A DNA stretch of 64,000 bases from NCBI GenBank assembly GCA_004335835.1, contig RWJK01000301.1:62001-126000 (forward strand), written 5' to 3'. The DNA comes from Scenedesmus sp. ARA3. Taxonomy: Eukaryota > Chlorophyta > Chlorophyceae > Sphaeropleales > Scenedesmaceae. The position numbers and the translations under genes were made by a program. The notes under the pieces were generated by a model. That model saw nothing but the letters and a program-made list of their open reading frames with translations. It was not told the origin of the DNA and made no database searches. Of this stretch, positions 53,146 to 64,000 are shown one piece after another (the first letter of the stretch is position 1; each line of letters begins with the position of its first letter).

Positions 53146-56100
53146 CTAAGGGTCTTCCTGCATAACAGTGCCGTGGCCCCCTTCAGCTATATCTACTTGC
53201 TTGAGGTGCATCGCCAGCGCAACATAGGCTCGTCTGCTGCGGCTGGTGGCAAGGCAGCAAGCCAAGCTGCTGAGGGCCGCCAGGCCTGCCAGTAGCAGGA
53301 ACGCTGTCCGAAAGCAATCCGGTCCAATGCACTGCACAAGAAACATAACCAAGAACAGCAGGTTAGCACTTGCCTGCTTCCATGCTGTATCACATACCAC
53401 CATGTGGAGCACACAGCACTGCCAGCTACGACAGCCACCATGCCAGCTACGGCAGCCAGCATGGCATGCTTCTAGGTGAACAGCAACAGCTACTTACAGT
53501 AGTGTGGACAGCTGTCACGGATGCCTGCATGAAGGCCCCCTTGCAGGAGACCCACGAGACCCAGACCACACGCCAAACATGCAGCACTCAGGCATCATGT
53601 GTATATTATGCATGCATCGTCATCGACCTGGCCATGGCATACTTGCAGGTGACATGAGCACTAGCAGAGCAACACTTGCACCCCACCTGGTGTATGTCGC
53701 CGTGCGCCTCGGCTGCGCGGTCGTACAGCCAGCCGGTCACCTCCGTGGCCAGCAGGTAGCTGCCCATGGCGGGCGCAAACTGCAGCGTAGTGTAGTTGGC
53801 CGCAAAGTGCTTGAGGCCAAACAGGTCACTGCAGCAACGGGCGGAAGCAAGCAGCATGCCAGCCGGATGGATCAGCTCCCACCAAACAGCCATTCACACC
53901 GCATGACTAACGACCTGACAGCAGAAGACAGCACCTGGACTGCTGTAAGCTAGTGCCCTACTGCAGTTGGCAGTTGCACAGGCAATTTTATGTTGTGGCG
54001 TTGCTGCTGTCTCACACACATGGCAAACGAAAGGAAGCACAATTGCTACAGCTCTGCTCGCAATGGCATCACCCCACCTGGTGATGGCTGGCAGCAAGCT
54101 CCAGTGAGCACCAAAGGCCACTCCCAGCAGCACGCTGAGCACGTACAGATGCCCAAGGTCTGCATATGCGACTGCCAGCGCTGCTGCTGCCGTCACTGCT
54201 GCCGTCAGCGCCAGGAACAGCGTGCGGGGGGTGCCACGCGCATGAAGGTGCTGCTCAGGAATGTAGCCCATTAGCAACCGCCCTGCACATGCACATGCAG
54301 CAGTTTGAAGGCGCAACCGCAACAATGAATACATGACACAGGTGTAGTCTTGGCAGTGCTGGGCGGGCAGAGACTACACCGCCTGTTCAAAGTGACATCC
54401 TGCTTGCATGGCAACAACGTCGGCAAGCAAAGCGTGTGTCTAGCGTGTGCCTGCAAGTCAGCAGGAGCTGCGGGCATCAGCCGCACCTGCTGCATTTGCC
54501 ACGCTGAACAGCGACACGAACACCACCTGGCCGTCATGGCCACCCCCTAGGCTGACCACCAGCTGGCCCTGCAGGCACACACACATGCAGCAGCAGCAGC
54601 ACAGGCCCAGCTGGTGAGGAGCCACAACATCGGCCGCATGACTTACAAGGGCATGCGTGATGCAGACAGGTTACTTAGGGTGCACGCTGCTGTTATGTGC
54701 ACGTGGCAGCCTCCACGACATGAAACCGCTGTTACGCTGCTGAAGGTCGCAGAACAACGCAGCCTGCTGCACCCTAGACATACCGATACATCTGCTGCGT
54801 GCTGGCACCGCTGCGCTCACCAGGTTGTTCAGGTATGCCAGGCATACACCGCTGGCCACGGTGAACTGCACAAACAGCAGCCAGAAGTCCAGGCTCGCCA
54901 GCATCTGCGACGTGGCCAGGCTGCGCATCGCCAGGTGCCCCGCACACCCGCCAGCAGCGCCCGGCCCGCCACCCGGCGCACCCATAGGCCGGCCAGGCGC
55001 TAGCTTGTCAGCTGGTGCACTGGCTGGGCTGTGCGCCCCGGGAGGCGTCAGCAGCGGCGACGCCTCAGCTGCTGGGTCGTCTGCTTGCAGCAGCAGCTGC
55101 TTGGGCTCCTTGCGGCCAGCGCTGCTGCTGCTGAGCCTGCTGCTGCTGCTGCTGCCGTTGACGCCAGTGCGTGCCACGGAGCTGAAGGACTTGCGGTGTG
55201 CTGAGACTGCTGTTGCCGCTTGGCTGATGCTGACAGCAGTGCCTGGCCGACTGCTGCTAGTGCTGCTGCTGCTGCTGCCCACAGCTCGGTGGTGGGCTGT
55301 GCCGTGCCCGTGGTGCAAGATGGGGCTGCAGGGCAGCAGGCAGCACAAGGCAGCAAAAACACCCATGTAAGCGCCTATCTGGCCACAGATTGCCAGGGAT
55401 ATAATAAGAGCAACTGCCAGGCCGTCAGCAGAGGAGGAAACGCTCTCACTGAGTAGAGGAAGGGCCGTGGAACCACAGCAACAGGCATGCTGCTGGCTGT
55501 GACGGCTGTGTGCAGCAGGGCCCCACCTGGTGCGCCCATCCTCCCTATACTGCACAGGCTGCGGGCTGCCAGGCTCCTCTGCTATCCGGCTGTGCTCGCC
55601 ATCATCGCCATCGTCAGCGTGGCTCTCCTGTGTGCCTATGTAGGGGTGCCCGTACTCTGCGTGCCAGCTGCCGCAGCGCAGCGGCAGCCCGGCAGCCAGC
55701 GCCAGCAGCACCAGCATGCCTGCAAGGCAGCACACACAAGTAGCATGACTGCCTCCCAGCCCTATGCCACACGCTACCACCTGCTGACCTGCTGATGCAC
55801 GGCCATGCTGAAACATGATGTGGCACAGCATGTCCTGCGGTGTTGGACGGCCCGCTGTTGCTGTTGCTGCGTGGCGGCCGCCGCACCTGCCACCATGGCT
55901 GCCTTGCCATCGCTGCTGAGCTCGTGCTGCCCCACCAGCACCGCTGAGGCCATCTGGTACAGTGCCAGCACGCCCACCAGCAAAAATGATGACAGAAACC
56001 TGCAGGCCAAGGCACACATGGTCAGCTGGCGGATGTCATGCACTGCATGCAGCGTATAGGCATGCTCAGACAGTAGTGGGCAGCTGCCTGCAACGCATGG

Positions 56101-57842
56101 AACACCTGCAGCAGCATGGGCATAAGCAGTCACGATAGCGCGAGCTGCGGTGCAAGCAGCTGTTGCAGCACACAAGCCCTATGCTGCTGCTGCTGCTGGC
56201 CGTGCCACAGCCGCCGCGCACCTGCCCTGTGTGGTGCCCCAGCGCGAGCTGCTGCTGCCGCTGCTACCGCCTGCATGCTGGTGCTGTTGCTGCTGCTGGT
56301 GCGCCTCGCTGGCCTCCACGAAAGGCACATAGTTCAGCCCCGCGCTCAGCAGCGCCGCAATGAGTGTGGGCGCCAGCGCCAGCATCAGCAGGAAGGCCAC
56401 TGCGTCGGGTTCGAAGAAGGCCACGTAGATGCTGGTGTAGATGCTGCTGCTGAGGCCCAGGAAGGACTTGAGCACGCCCACCACAAAGCCGCGCTCGTTG
56501 GGGAAGTTGCGCACCTGGCGGGGAGGGAAGGGGACCAAGGTCAAGCAAGCAGGACCAAGGTCGAAATCAAGTACTAGCAGACAGGTAGAGAGGCTGCATG
56601 GCAGGAGGTGCCTGCTGGGGCTGGTGGCAGCTGCTCAGCCCGCACTGGAGGGGCGGCATAAGGATGATGCCAGGCGATCTGAGCAGAGACGGGCAACGCA
56701 GCGCAGACTGCCGCTGCACACATCTGGGCAGCACACGCGCACAGAAACTGTGCTGCTGTTCCGCGGGATGAGCACTGGCAGGATTCGGGCGGCAGAATGC
56801 CATAGCATGTATGTTGAGGCATCGGCGCGCTGCTGGTTGGCTCACATTGGTGACCAGTGTCGTGGTGTCAAAATACGTGCCACTGTTCCCTGCAGGAGGA
56901 CAGCCAGGCACAAGCTAGTGTTAACGTCCATACAACATAAACTGCATGAGGTAGACAAGAACAGCTGCACGAGTGCTTTGCTGTGTGGCGAGCATTGCAA
57001 GTGTGTAGGAGCCCCTTGGTGCGCAGTGCGGCATCTGCAGCAGCCAGCTGCGCGCACCTGCTGCGATCGCAAACACCAGCAGCTGCGGGAAGTTGTTGGG
57101 CGCCTTGCCTGACGCCATGAGGTACAGCCCGGTGTAGCCGCAGAAGCAGCACAGGCAGCCCATCCACAGCACCAGCCTGCGCGCCAGCAGCATGCAGCCA
57201 GCATTGCACAAACCCTTAGGTTTGCCAGCACTTGCTTGCCTCTGTTCCCGCAGGCAGTTTACAGAGGCAGTTTACAGATGAAAGGCTGTGCTCGTGATGC
57301 CAGGCCGTTGCTGGGGGGCGAACCAACAGGCAGGTGTGCCCAAGACATGTGTCACATGGTGTCTGTTGCGGCAAGCGCACGCACCTCGGCCCCAGCCTGT
57401 GGTGGTCCTTCAAGTTATCATACACGCTGCCGCTGACGATGGCAAAGTAGCCACCCAGGTTCACGGCTGACCCGACTGTTGCGATTTGTGTCTGTGTGAG
57501 CCCCAGCGTGTCTTTGATGGTGGGGGCGTACACGCTGAAGCTATACGAGAGGCCTGCACATGCCTGCAAGGAGCAGTGCCATAGATGTGCCGGCAAGCAG
57601 GTTTGACATTGGAGACACCTGATCAACATGTGCCGCACTTGGCCAAGGTGGCAGCCATGTGACTGCCAGCACAAACAGCATGTGCAGGAGCAGCAACAGC
57701 AGCAGGTGCAGGAACCAGCTTTGTGATGGCGGCAGCAGCAGCAGCCCGGCTTGCATGAACGCACCTGAATGATAGCAGATGCTGTGAAAGTGGCCCATTT
57801 GGAGACATACTGTGCTTCAGTGCAACTGGACAGATTCGCCAT
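53146..57842 (-). CDS. Nodulin-like (NFD4-type) major facilitator superfamily transporter
   Basis: Twelve exons in transcript order: 57842-57765, 57563-57385, 57176-57058, 56889-56846, 56514-56222, 55999-55887, 55719-55527, 55325-54821, 54568-54487, 54282-54078, 53828-53687 and 53331-53146. They give 712 residues, all phases consistent. Family signatures are KWATFTASAIIQACAGLSYS, GLTQTQIATVGSAVNLGGYF, GNSGTYFDTTTLVTNVRNFP, RGFVVGVLKSFLGLSSSIYT, LDFWLLFVQFTVASGVCLAY followed by LNNLGQ, and GRLLMGYIPE. About 12 membrane helices are expected, with a large Ser/Ala-rich cytoplasmic loop of roughly 200 residues in the middle, longer than in plant relatives. Substrates of this family are poorly known. 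The C-terminal tail is hydrophilic. Confidence 0.9.
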
Positions 57843-58755
57843 CGGGGTCTGTGAGTCTCCGACATACAGCGATGCTGCCGGTCCTACAGTTTACGACATG
57901 AGTTCCAAACGTCTCAAATTACAAACTTGATAACTTTGGCAGCCTTGGTGGAGTCCAAGAAAGGTGGGCACAAGCTTCACGTACCACCCAGTTGAGCTCG
58001 AGTTGGTGTGCTTACGTCAGGCTATGCACAGCTTATGCTACGACAAGTGTGATCACTCCTATGGATGATGGCGCACGTCTGTGTGAACCCAACTGACAGC
58101 AGTTGTCATGGCTGTCCTAGTTTTTGTGGTTCTTGGTGTTTGGTTGTGTGCTGGCAAATCATGGCTGCTTTATGGCAAATGGTACGATTTAACTCAATGT
58201 GATATACATGTGTATGCTGGATGAGCTGGCGTGTTTGTGACAGCTGCAGCATGAACCATTGGCACTGCAGCGACTGTGGCGCAGGCTCTGGCTGGTGGAT
58301 GGACTGCTGTCTAGAAATCTGATTTAAACACCAAAATACCAGCTGAACGCAAGAAACCAGATTCAAACTAATTGGTTGCACCAAGCATGTCAAACGGCCA
58401 GCGACAGGCTAGCGCAGCAGGCGACCGGTAGTGCATCACCAACCTGGCTTCCACCCAACACGTTACAGCGCGGCTGCCGGCAAATTTCTTGCAAAACTAC
58501 TTAATCAAATGAAATGGTGCGCTTTGTCTGACTGCACGCCAAAAGCTGACCGGATTTGCTCGGAAAAGGGCTGCAGTGTAACACAACACTAAGACATGTT
58601 CTGCTGTGCCTGGCCAGCATTACTTCAGGCTGTGATGCGGGAGCGGCTGCAGCACATGCCTTTCTTTATCATACGCTCATCTTTCTGACACATCTGCGGT
58701 TGGCGCCATCCATCGTAGGCAGTGCTGCTGTTGTGTTCCGGGCTGGCACCTCGGA
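57843..58755. other. Divergent intergenic region between MFS and the small acidic protein gene
   Basis: About 0.9 kb, AT-richer than the coding blocks, with no recognisable gene. It presumably contains two promoters. Confidence 0.5.
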
Positions 58756-59578
58756 ATGTTTCTCACGCAGCCTGCTCCTAAAACGGTCGAGGATTTGCGG
58801 CAGGAGGTATCCGAAGATAGCTTGTTGGAGCTGTTGGAGAAGCAGCAGGCCCTGCGAGTGAGCCGTACAAGCAGCACACAGCTTGCAGCTGCTGCCATCA
58901 GTTGCAGCAGCATGCTACAGCACCATGCAAAAACACCTATGATGGACTCTTCCGCATGTTTCATCAGGATTCTCCCGAAATACATCAGTTTGCAGTACTT
59001 CTGGGGATGCATGTGGTGCATGCGGTCCATGATGTTGCGCCACACACCAGCAGGGGCCATTGCTGGCTGGTCCACTTTTCTTGCAGTGCACACAGCTGCT
59101 GACTGCAGCTGATCCGTCCTTGTGTGCAGGAGGAGGCGATCAGGACGCACAACTCGGACGCTTTGGTGGTTGGCGCGCCACCACAGGACACAGCTCAGGA
59201 CAGCGAAGAGGACGGTGGGTGGCCAAGCAGCTGTTGTGCTGTGAGCAAGGACGCCTGCATGTCTTACACTGCCACAGCTACAACGAGGGTCTTTGCAGGG
59301 ACTGGCAAAGCGTGGAATTGAGGACAGCAGGAATTGCATGGACCTGCACAGTCTGCTTGCCTGCCAGCAGCTCAGGCCGCCTGCTCCCCTGCCTGTTGCT
59401 GCTCAGCCAGGGACTGCTTAGCCATGCATGCCCTGCGATAGTGGCCCCTTGTTGCCTGAATGTTTGCGCTTTGTGCTTGCGAACGCGTGATTGCTGCTGC
59501 ACAGACGACGGCAGCGTGGACCCTGACGCAGCATACGACTCGGCAGATGAGGGCGGCGAGGATGAGCAGCAGCAGTAG
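58756..59578 (+). CDS. Small acidic protein, function unknown
   Basis: Exons are 58756-58857, 59130-59214 and 59505-59578, giving 86 residues with phases 0 and 1 matching. The first part is a predicted amphipathic helix (TVEDLRQEVSEDSLLELLEK). A linker (THNSDALVVGAPPQDTAQ) leads to a strongly acidic tail (DSEEDDDGSVDPDAAYDSAD, then EGGEDEQQQ). There is no signal peptide or membrane segment. I do not recognise the family. Three exons with canonical GTGAGC and GTGGGT donors and GTGCAG/GCACAG acceptors make a chance frame unlikely. Further 5' exons cannot be ruled out. Confidence 0.6.
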
Positions 59579-59986
59579 CACACAGCGCCAGCAGCAGCAG
59601 CAGGCGTAGCATAGGTAGCAGGGCAGCAGCATCGTCACACAGGCCAGGAGCAGCAGGAGCTACAGCCTGAAGGAGTCCTGCCACACTGCAGCAGACACAA
59701 TAGTTTGTACTGTGACATACTACAGTTGTAGTGTATAGTGTACAGTATTATAGCTAGAAGAGGAGCAGTAGTATAGCCAGGAGGGGAGCAGTAGTACAGC
59801 CAGAAGGGAAGCAAGCGCAGCAGGAAGCAGCACATATGTACAGAGAGCCAACGTGCTGAGACGTGGCCCAAGATCTGCTGTTGAAGTACAGTGGACTGAA
59901 GGTTTGCTGTGTGGAAGTTTCACTGGAGCATGCTTTGCAACAAGCAGCGCAGCTACTGGTAGCGTGAGTCGGGTGCTGCTGCTGAC
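59579..59986. other. Intergenic region before the second SNM1 gene
   Basis: It contains the 3' UTR of the small acidic gene, a short imperfect tandem repeat and the leader of the next gene. Confidence 0.55.
59749..59815. repeat. Imperfect 23-bp tandem repeat, about 3 units
   Basis: Units starting at 59749, 59772 and 59795 share TA-AGC-AG-AG-G and GCAGTAG blocks. The third is shorter and more diverged. Confidence 0.7.
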
Positions 59987-61461
59987 ATGGCGACACAGGT
60001 GGAGCACATCAAGTGGGTCCAAGGTGAGCAGTACACCTGCTGCTGCTTGGGCCGCGCATGTCCCAGGTGGAACCGCTGCAACACACATCATGCAAGTAGC
60101 CTGCCTGTTCAGCTGCTTGCCATCTGCTACCACCAACAACCAGGTTTTTGTGAGACCTGCAGCTGCAGGTGCAGCCTGCATCCTCCTGCTGGCTGCCTTG
60201 CTAGTGCAGGCGTGTGTGCCCGGCCTGCCTGGGCTTACTGCACTTGCTGGAATTAACTTCAGGATCAGGTGTTGATCCTCCGACCATGCTGCGCTGCTGC
60301 ACGTCCCCACGCAGGCACCACCTTCATCGTGGATGGCTTTGCGTTCCCGAGCCCGCGCTGCACCGCCTACTTCCTCACGCACTGCCACAGCGACCACACC
60401 ATCGGCCTGCGGCGCGACTTTGCGTCCACCATTTACTGCTCGCCTGTCAGCGCGAGGCTGCTGGCGCACGACTGGGGCCTGCGCGCGCCGCAGGTGCAGG
60501 TGCTGCAGCTGGGTCAGCCGCTGCTGCTGCAGGGCGTGACGGTGACGGCCATCGACGCCAACCACTGCCCGGGAGCTGTCATGCTGCTGTTTGAGGTGCC
60601 GGGCGCTGAAGGCAGTGTTACGCGCATACTGCACACAGGGGACTGCAGGTGGGTGGGCACTGCGTGGCCGCCAGGATGTTGGCTGGCGCCTGAGCAGCTG
60701 CAGCAAAACTGGTGTGAAAGGTGCAAAAGGACGGGAAGAGCTTTGCAGCTTGCCTTTCAGGCCACTTCACCTTCTCTCCGACACCCCTGCTCCCACATCC
60801 GATCCTAGTCTTGGACATCACCAACGCTCGAGCGTCTGCTGTTGCAGGTGGCAGGACGCGCTGCGCAGTGGCAGCTGCCTGGCGCGCATGCGCGTGGACA
60901 CGCTCATGCTGGACACCACGTATGCGCACCCCAAGCACACCCACCCCCCGCAAGAGGAGGCCATACGCATGATGGTGGAGGTGCGCCCCAGCAGCAGCAG
61001 CGGCAGCTGCTCCCGCTTGCGGTTTGTTTGACTGAGGGAAATGGCAAGGCGTGCTCAACATTGCAGGCCAGCCTCTGGCTGTGATGTTCTGTTGCCCGGC
61101 AGGAGGTGTTTGACAGCTGGCTGCATGGCACTGCAGTGGCAGGTGCGGCTTGCCTTGCCCAGGGCAGCCACGCGGGCCGTAAGGTGTGTGCCGTGCTGGC
61201 CGCAGGTGATGCGCTCTGAGCTGGCTGAGGAGCCGGCATGCCTGTTTGTGGTGGGCAGCTACCACATCGGCAAGGAGCGAGCCTACCTGGGGGCTGCACA
61301 GGCGCTGGGCTGCAAGGTGAGGTTGAGCAGCAGCCATCCAGGACATCGCAGCAAGCCAGGGCATGACTGTTCGCCATGCTGCTGCTCCGACAGGCATCGC
61401 TGTTGAGCGTGCGCCCACACATATCCGCACTAGTTGTGCGCTGACGCAGACGGGCTGCTGA

Positions 61462-61497
<36 letters not shown>

Positions 61498-62479
61498 AGG
61501 TGTATGCAGATGCCGCCAAGCGCCGCCTGTTGCAGCTGCTGGACCTGCCGCACGAGCAGCTGGCGCTGCTCACTGACGATCCAAGCGCTGCGCGGCTGCA
61601 CGTGGCGCACATGGCCCCGCCAGACCCTGGCCGCCTGGCTGCAGCGTACGTGGACAAGCCCGGCTCGCCCTGGCAGCGCGTGGTGGCGTTCAGGCCCACA
61701 GGTGCGGCTGCTGGCGCATGCTTGATAGGTCTGGTGGCTGTTTGAGTGTGCTGCCTTATAGCCCATGTTGTGGAAATGAATATGGCTAGTTGGTGAGCAG
61801 GTGCAGCAATATTAGCAGTGGAGTGGCAGCACTGGTGGCGTCTGGCACAGGTGCTGCGCTGAAGGTTGCTTGCAGCAGCAAGCTGCTCTGTTGATGACCA
61901 TAACACATGCCGTCCCTCTTGTCGTGCAGGCTGGACCTTCAACAAGTCCGGCAAGCTGCAGGTGTGGCGCGAGGGCGCAGCAGCAGTGGTCGGCGTGCCG
62001 TACTCCGAGCACTCCAGCTGGGATGAGCTGCGGCAGTGCGTGGCTGCGCTGCGGCCCAGCAAGCTCATCCCCACCGTGAATGCGGGCAGCAAGGCCAAGT
62101 CTGCTGCGCTGGTGGAGCGCTTCGTGGACCTCATGGACCTCAGCAGCAACAGGGGCAGGCTGGACATGTTCCTGGTCAGGCGGCCTGCTGCCAGCAGCAG
62201 CCAGCGCGCGCAGCTGGGGCAGGAGCAGCAGCAGCAGGCGGCGCAGGAGCAGGACCAGCAGCATGGGTTGGTGTTGACGGCCTCGCCTGCAGAGCGGCAG
62301 AGCAGCAGTGTTGCCGGCTGCGAGGGTGCCTGCAGCTGCAGCCCTCGCAATGACGCTGTGTTTGCTTCGAATGATGCGCAAGTTCAACTGCAACAAACAG
62401 CAGCTGATGAGCGGCAGGCAGACGCTGCCAGCAGGCCTCAGCAGATGCCCTGCAGCGTCAGCACAGCTTGTGACGATAA

Positions 62480-62529
<50 letters not shown>

Positions 62530-62717
62530 GTGCGGCTGAGCAGCACATCGACTTGGCTGGCGTGGACCTTGCTGAGCAGCAGCGGCTGCTGGACGAGGCG
62601 CAGCGGCTGCTGCGGCTGAAGCGCAGCTGGGCGGCGGCCAGGGCGGCAGGCAGAGGCAAGGCCTCAGCGCAGCCGGCAAAAGGCACTGGAAGGCGCCGCA
62701 CTTCCTTTACAGGTTGA
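59987..62717 (+). CDS. Second SNM1-family metallo-beta-lactamase/beta-CASP DNA nuclease
   Basis: Exons are 59987-60023, 60315-60648, 60848-60980, 61206-61316, 61500-61701 and 61930-62717, giving 534 residues with consistent phases. A 13-residue first exon leads straight into the nuclease core GTTFIVDGF, so UBZ and SAM domains are absent. Motifs are LTHCHSDHTIGL (HxHxDH, His35), DANHCPGAVML, LHTGDCR, LMLDTTYAHPKH, FVVGSYHIGKERAY and VPYSEHSSWDEL. The C-terminal 190 residues are low-complexity with 15 consecutive Gln and a basic end (GKASAQPAKGTGRRRTSF), perhaps a nuclear signal. It is an SNM1 paralogue lying about 7 kb from the UBZ-SAM gene on the opposite strand. Proteins this close to the minimal catalytic unit act in cross-link or end repair. 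Confidence 0.9.
62484..62528. repeat. (CAG)15 run encoding poly-Gln
   Basis: Fifteen pure CAG codons in the last exon of the second SNM1 gene; length may vary between strains. Confidence 0.95.
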
Positions 62718-64000
62718 TGACATGTTCAGCAGCAGGCTGAGCCAGTAGCATTGCGAGTGAGAGTGTGAAAGAGTCGTCATATCTTCAAGATACATGGGTG
62801 CAGTAACCATGTCAGATGGTGTGTGTCCTGGAGAGGAAGGTGGCTGGAGTCACTGGGCATGGTTGTGCAAGCTGTACAGCAACCAAAAATGCTGTACAGT
62901 ATCTTTTGTTGTTCGTGTTGTGCTCCTGCAGTGCAGCTGCAGGGTTGCTGCTCCATCTGTGTGCTGGCCACGCATTGAATGCTGCAGATGTTGAACGCTG
63001 CAGATGTATGAGCGTTCTGGTGACTCTTCAGCCACCACGGCGTGTTGCATCTGCAGCCAGGTACTCATGTGCCAGCTTTACTTGTGGTTGACCTTCGGGG
63101 TGCCACAGCCAGCAGTTTTTGGCCCCCGGGGCATTGGCTGGCATTGGCTGGCTGGGCCAGGCTTGAACGCTGAAAGCATCAGCTGCCAGCCCGGTGGGCT
63201 GTAGAGCAGCTTGTTCTTGAGTATCGAGGCAAGTGTGTTTTGACGTTTGTGGTCGCAGAATATTGCAGCCTTGCAAGCCTTTTCTGAGTGCCACTCACAT
63301 GAACAGGGCAAGCACAGCTTCACCTGCTCTATATTGTCCTACCCTGCAACAGGGTTGTGTTACGTGGTATATGATCAGCTGATCGACACAATCCCTTGCA
63401 CTCGCATACATGTCTGTGTGCCGAGAACGCCCTTCCTCCCGCCACGTTGCGGTGTCACCGCCCAACCTTGGTCATCCCGCTCCTTTTTAAGTGCACTGTA
63501 GCAAACAACGCTTTGATTTGAACAAGCCGTCAGTCCTCTAGTTTGTTTTGTATAGCAAGTCCGTTTCGCTCTTACTGTTCGGCTAGCTGCGCGGCTGGCT
63601 GGACCAGCTGCGCACCCGACGCAACCCGCCCAGCAATGACCCTCCCAGTCACCGAAATCTTCGCAGGCTCGGTTAACAAACAAAACCTTGTACATGAAAG
63701 CCTGATCAAAAGACGACAAAGCAAATGCAGCAGTTCTTGGCTGTCAGTGATGGTTGATAAAACCACCTGTTGTGCTTGGCGTGCCAGTTTCACGTCCCGC
63801 CAGTACTCAAGCGAGTGTGTGTAACCTTGTCTGCGTCTGTTTGTTTCAATGAGTTTCTAGACGATCCTGTTCCACGTCCCAGCGCTGCCCTTGCACCGCA
63901 ACTGCTGGCAGGGGCTGCACATTACCGTCTCAGCTCCGTGCATATTTTGAGAAAGTGTTTACACTTGCATCTTTGCAGCCTTACGATAAGCTGCTGTCAG
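62718..64000. other. Terminal intergenic region
   Basis: No gene is recognised. A plus-strand frame of 93 codons at 63543-63824 (containing MTLPVTEIFAGSVNKQ) is followed by a TGTAA at 63819-63823 and could be a small gene or first exon. Support is too weak to call. Confidence 0.45.

Noticed and set aside
61104..61150. Extra exon (EVFDSWLHG) in the second SNM1 gene
   Set aside because: It has a plausible acceptor, but its end phase does not fit the next exon, and the family alignment is continuous without it.
63543..63824. 93-codon frame near the right edge followed by TGTAA
   Set aside because: Possible small gene, but no family, no splice evidence and truncated context; left as a note in the intergenic entry.

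Overview
The window is nuclear DNA of a green alga. Genes are split by many short spliceosomal introns with GTGAGC, GTGCGC or GTGGGC donors and CTGCAG acceptors. Base composition is moderately GC-rich, CAG/CTG trinucleotide runs are everywhere, and several genes have the green-algal poly(A) signal TGTAA after the stop. Gene content fits a chlorophyte: a plant-type RanGAP with a WPP-like domain, a thylakoid-lumen pentapeptide protein, a PIN-LIKES carrier and a SAM-domain SNM1 nuclease. Chlorophyceae, perhaps Scenedesmaceae, is my guess from composition only. Intron-exon structures were built by hand. Splice sites were chosen so that phases agree across each junction and the joined protein aligns with remembered family features.

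Layout, left half. A 3'-partial PIN-LIKES membrane carrier (+, 1-981) is followed by CDC20 (+, 2309-4808) and RanGAP (-, 6535-10834). RanGAP is head-to-head with a membrane-anchored sugar-transfer-type ATP-grasp protein (+, 11180-14294). Next come an A20/AN1 stress-associated zinc-finger protein (+, 14758-15381) and the DEAD-box helicase DDX41/ABSTRAKT (-, 17262-23277), whose introns hold an assembly gap and degenerate copies of an exon edge. A 3-kb gene-poor stretch leads to a glutamine-rich two-repeat MYB factor (-, 26374-30181).

Layout, right half. The complex I assembly factor NDUFAF2 (-, 31226-32696) is divergent from the thylakoid lumenal 17.4-kDa pentapeptide protein (+, 33150-35365). 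Then come class 2 dihydroorotate dehydrogenase (-, 37042-40102) and CYB5D1 (-, 40681-42814). CYB5D1 is divergent from a secreted Ala/Pro-rich, probably GPI-anchored surface protein (+, 43139-46501). The last block is a UBZ-SAM-SNM1 DNA cross-link repair nuclease (-, 48522-52743), a nodulin-like MFS transporter (-, 53146-57842), a small acidic protein (+, 58756-59578) and a second SNM1-family nuclease (+, 59987-62717).

The genes are not an operon or pathway cluster. They are dispersed housekeeping functions: cell cycle, nuclear transport, RNA processing, pyrimidine synthesis, mitochondrial and plastid biogenesis, and DNA repair. I found no CRISPR array, rRNA, convincing tRNA or intact transposon. 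The most notable signals are sense-strand (CTG)n tracts in front of 3' splice sites, a 28-bp minisatellite in a RanGAP intron that repeats an acceptor-like motif, the decayed exon copies in DDX41, and two SNM1 nucleases about 7 kb apart.
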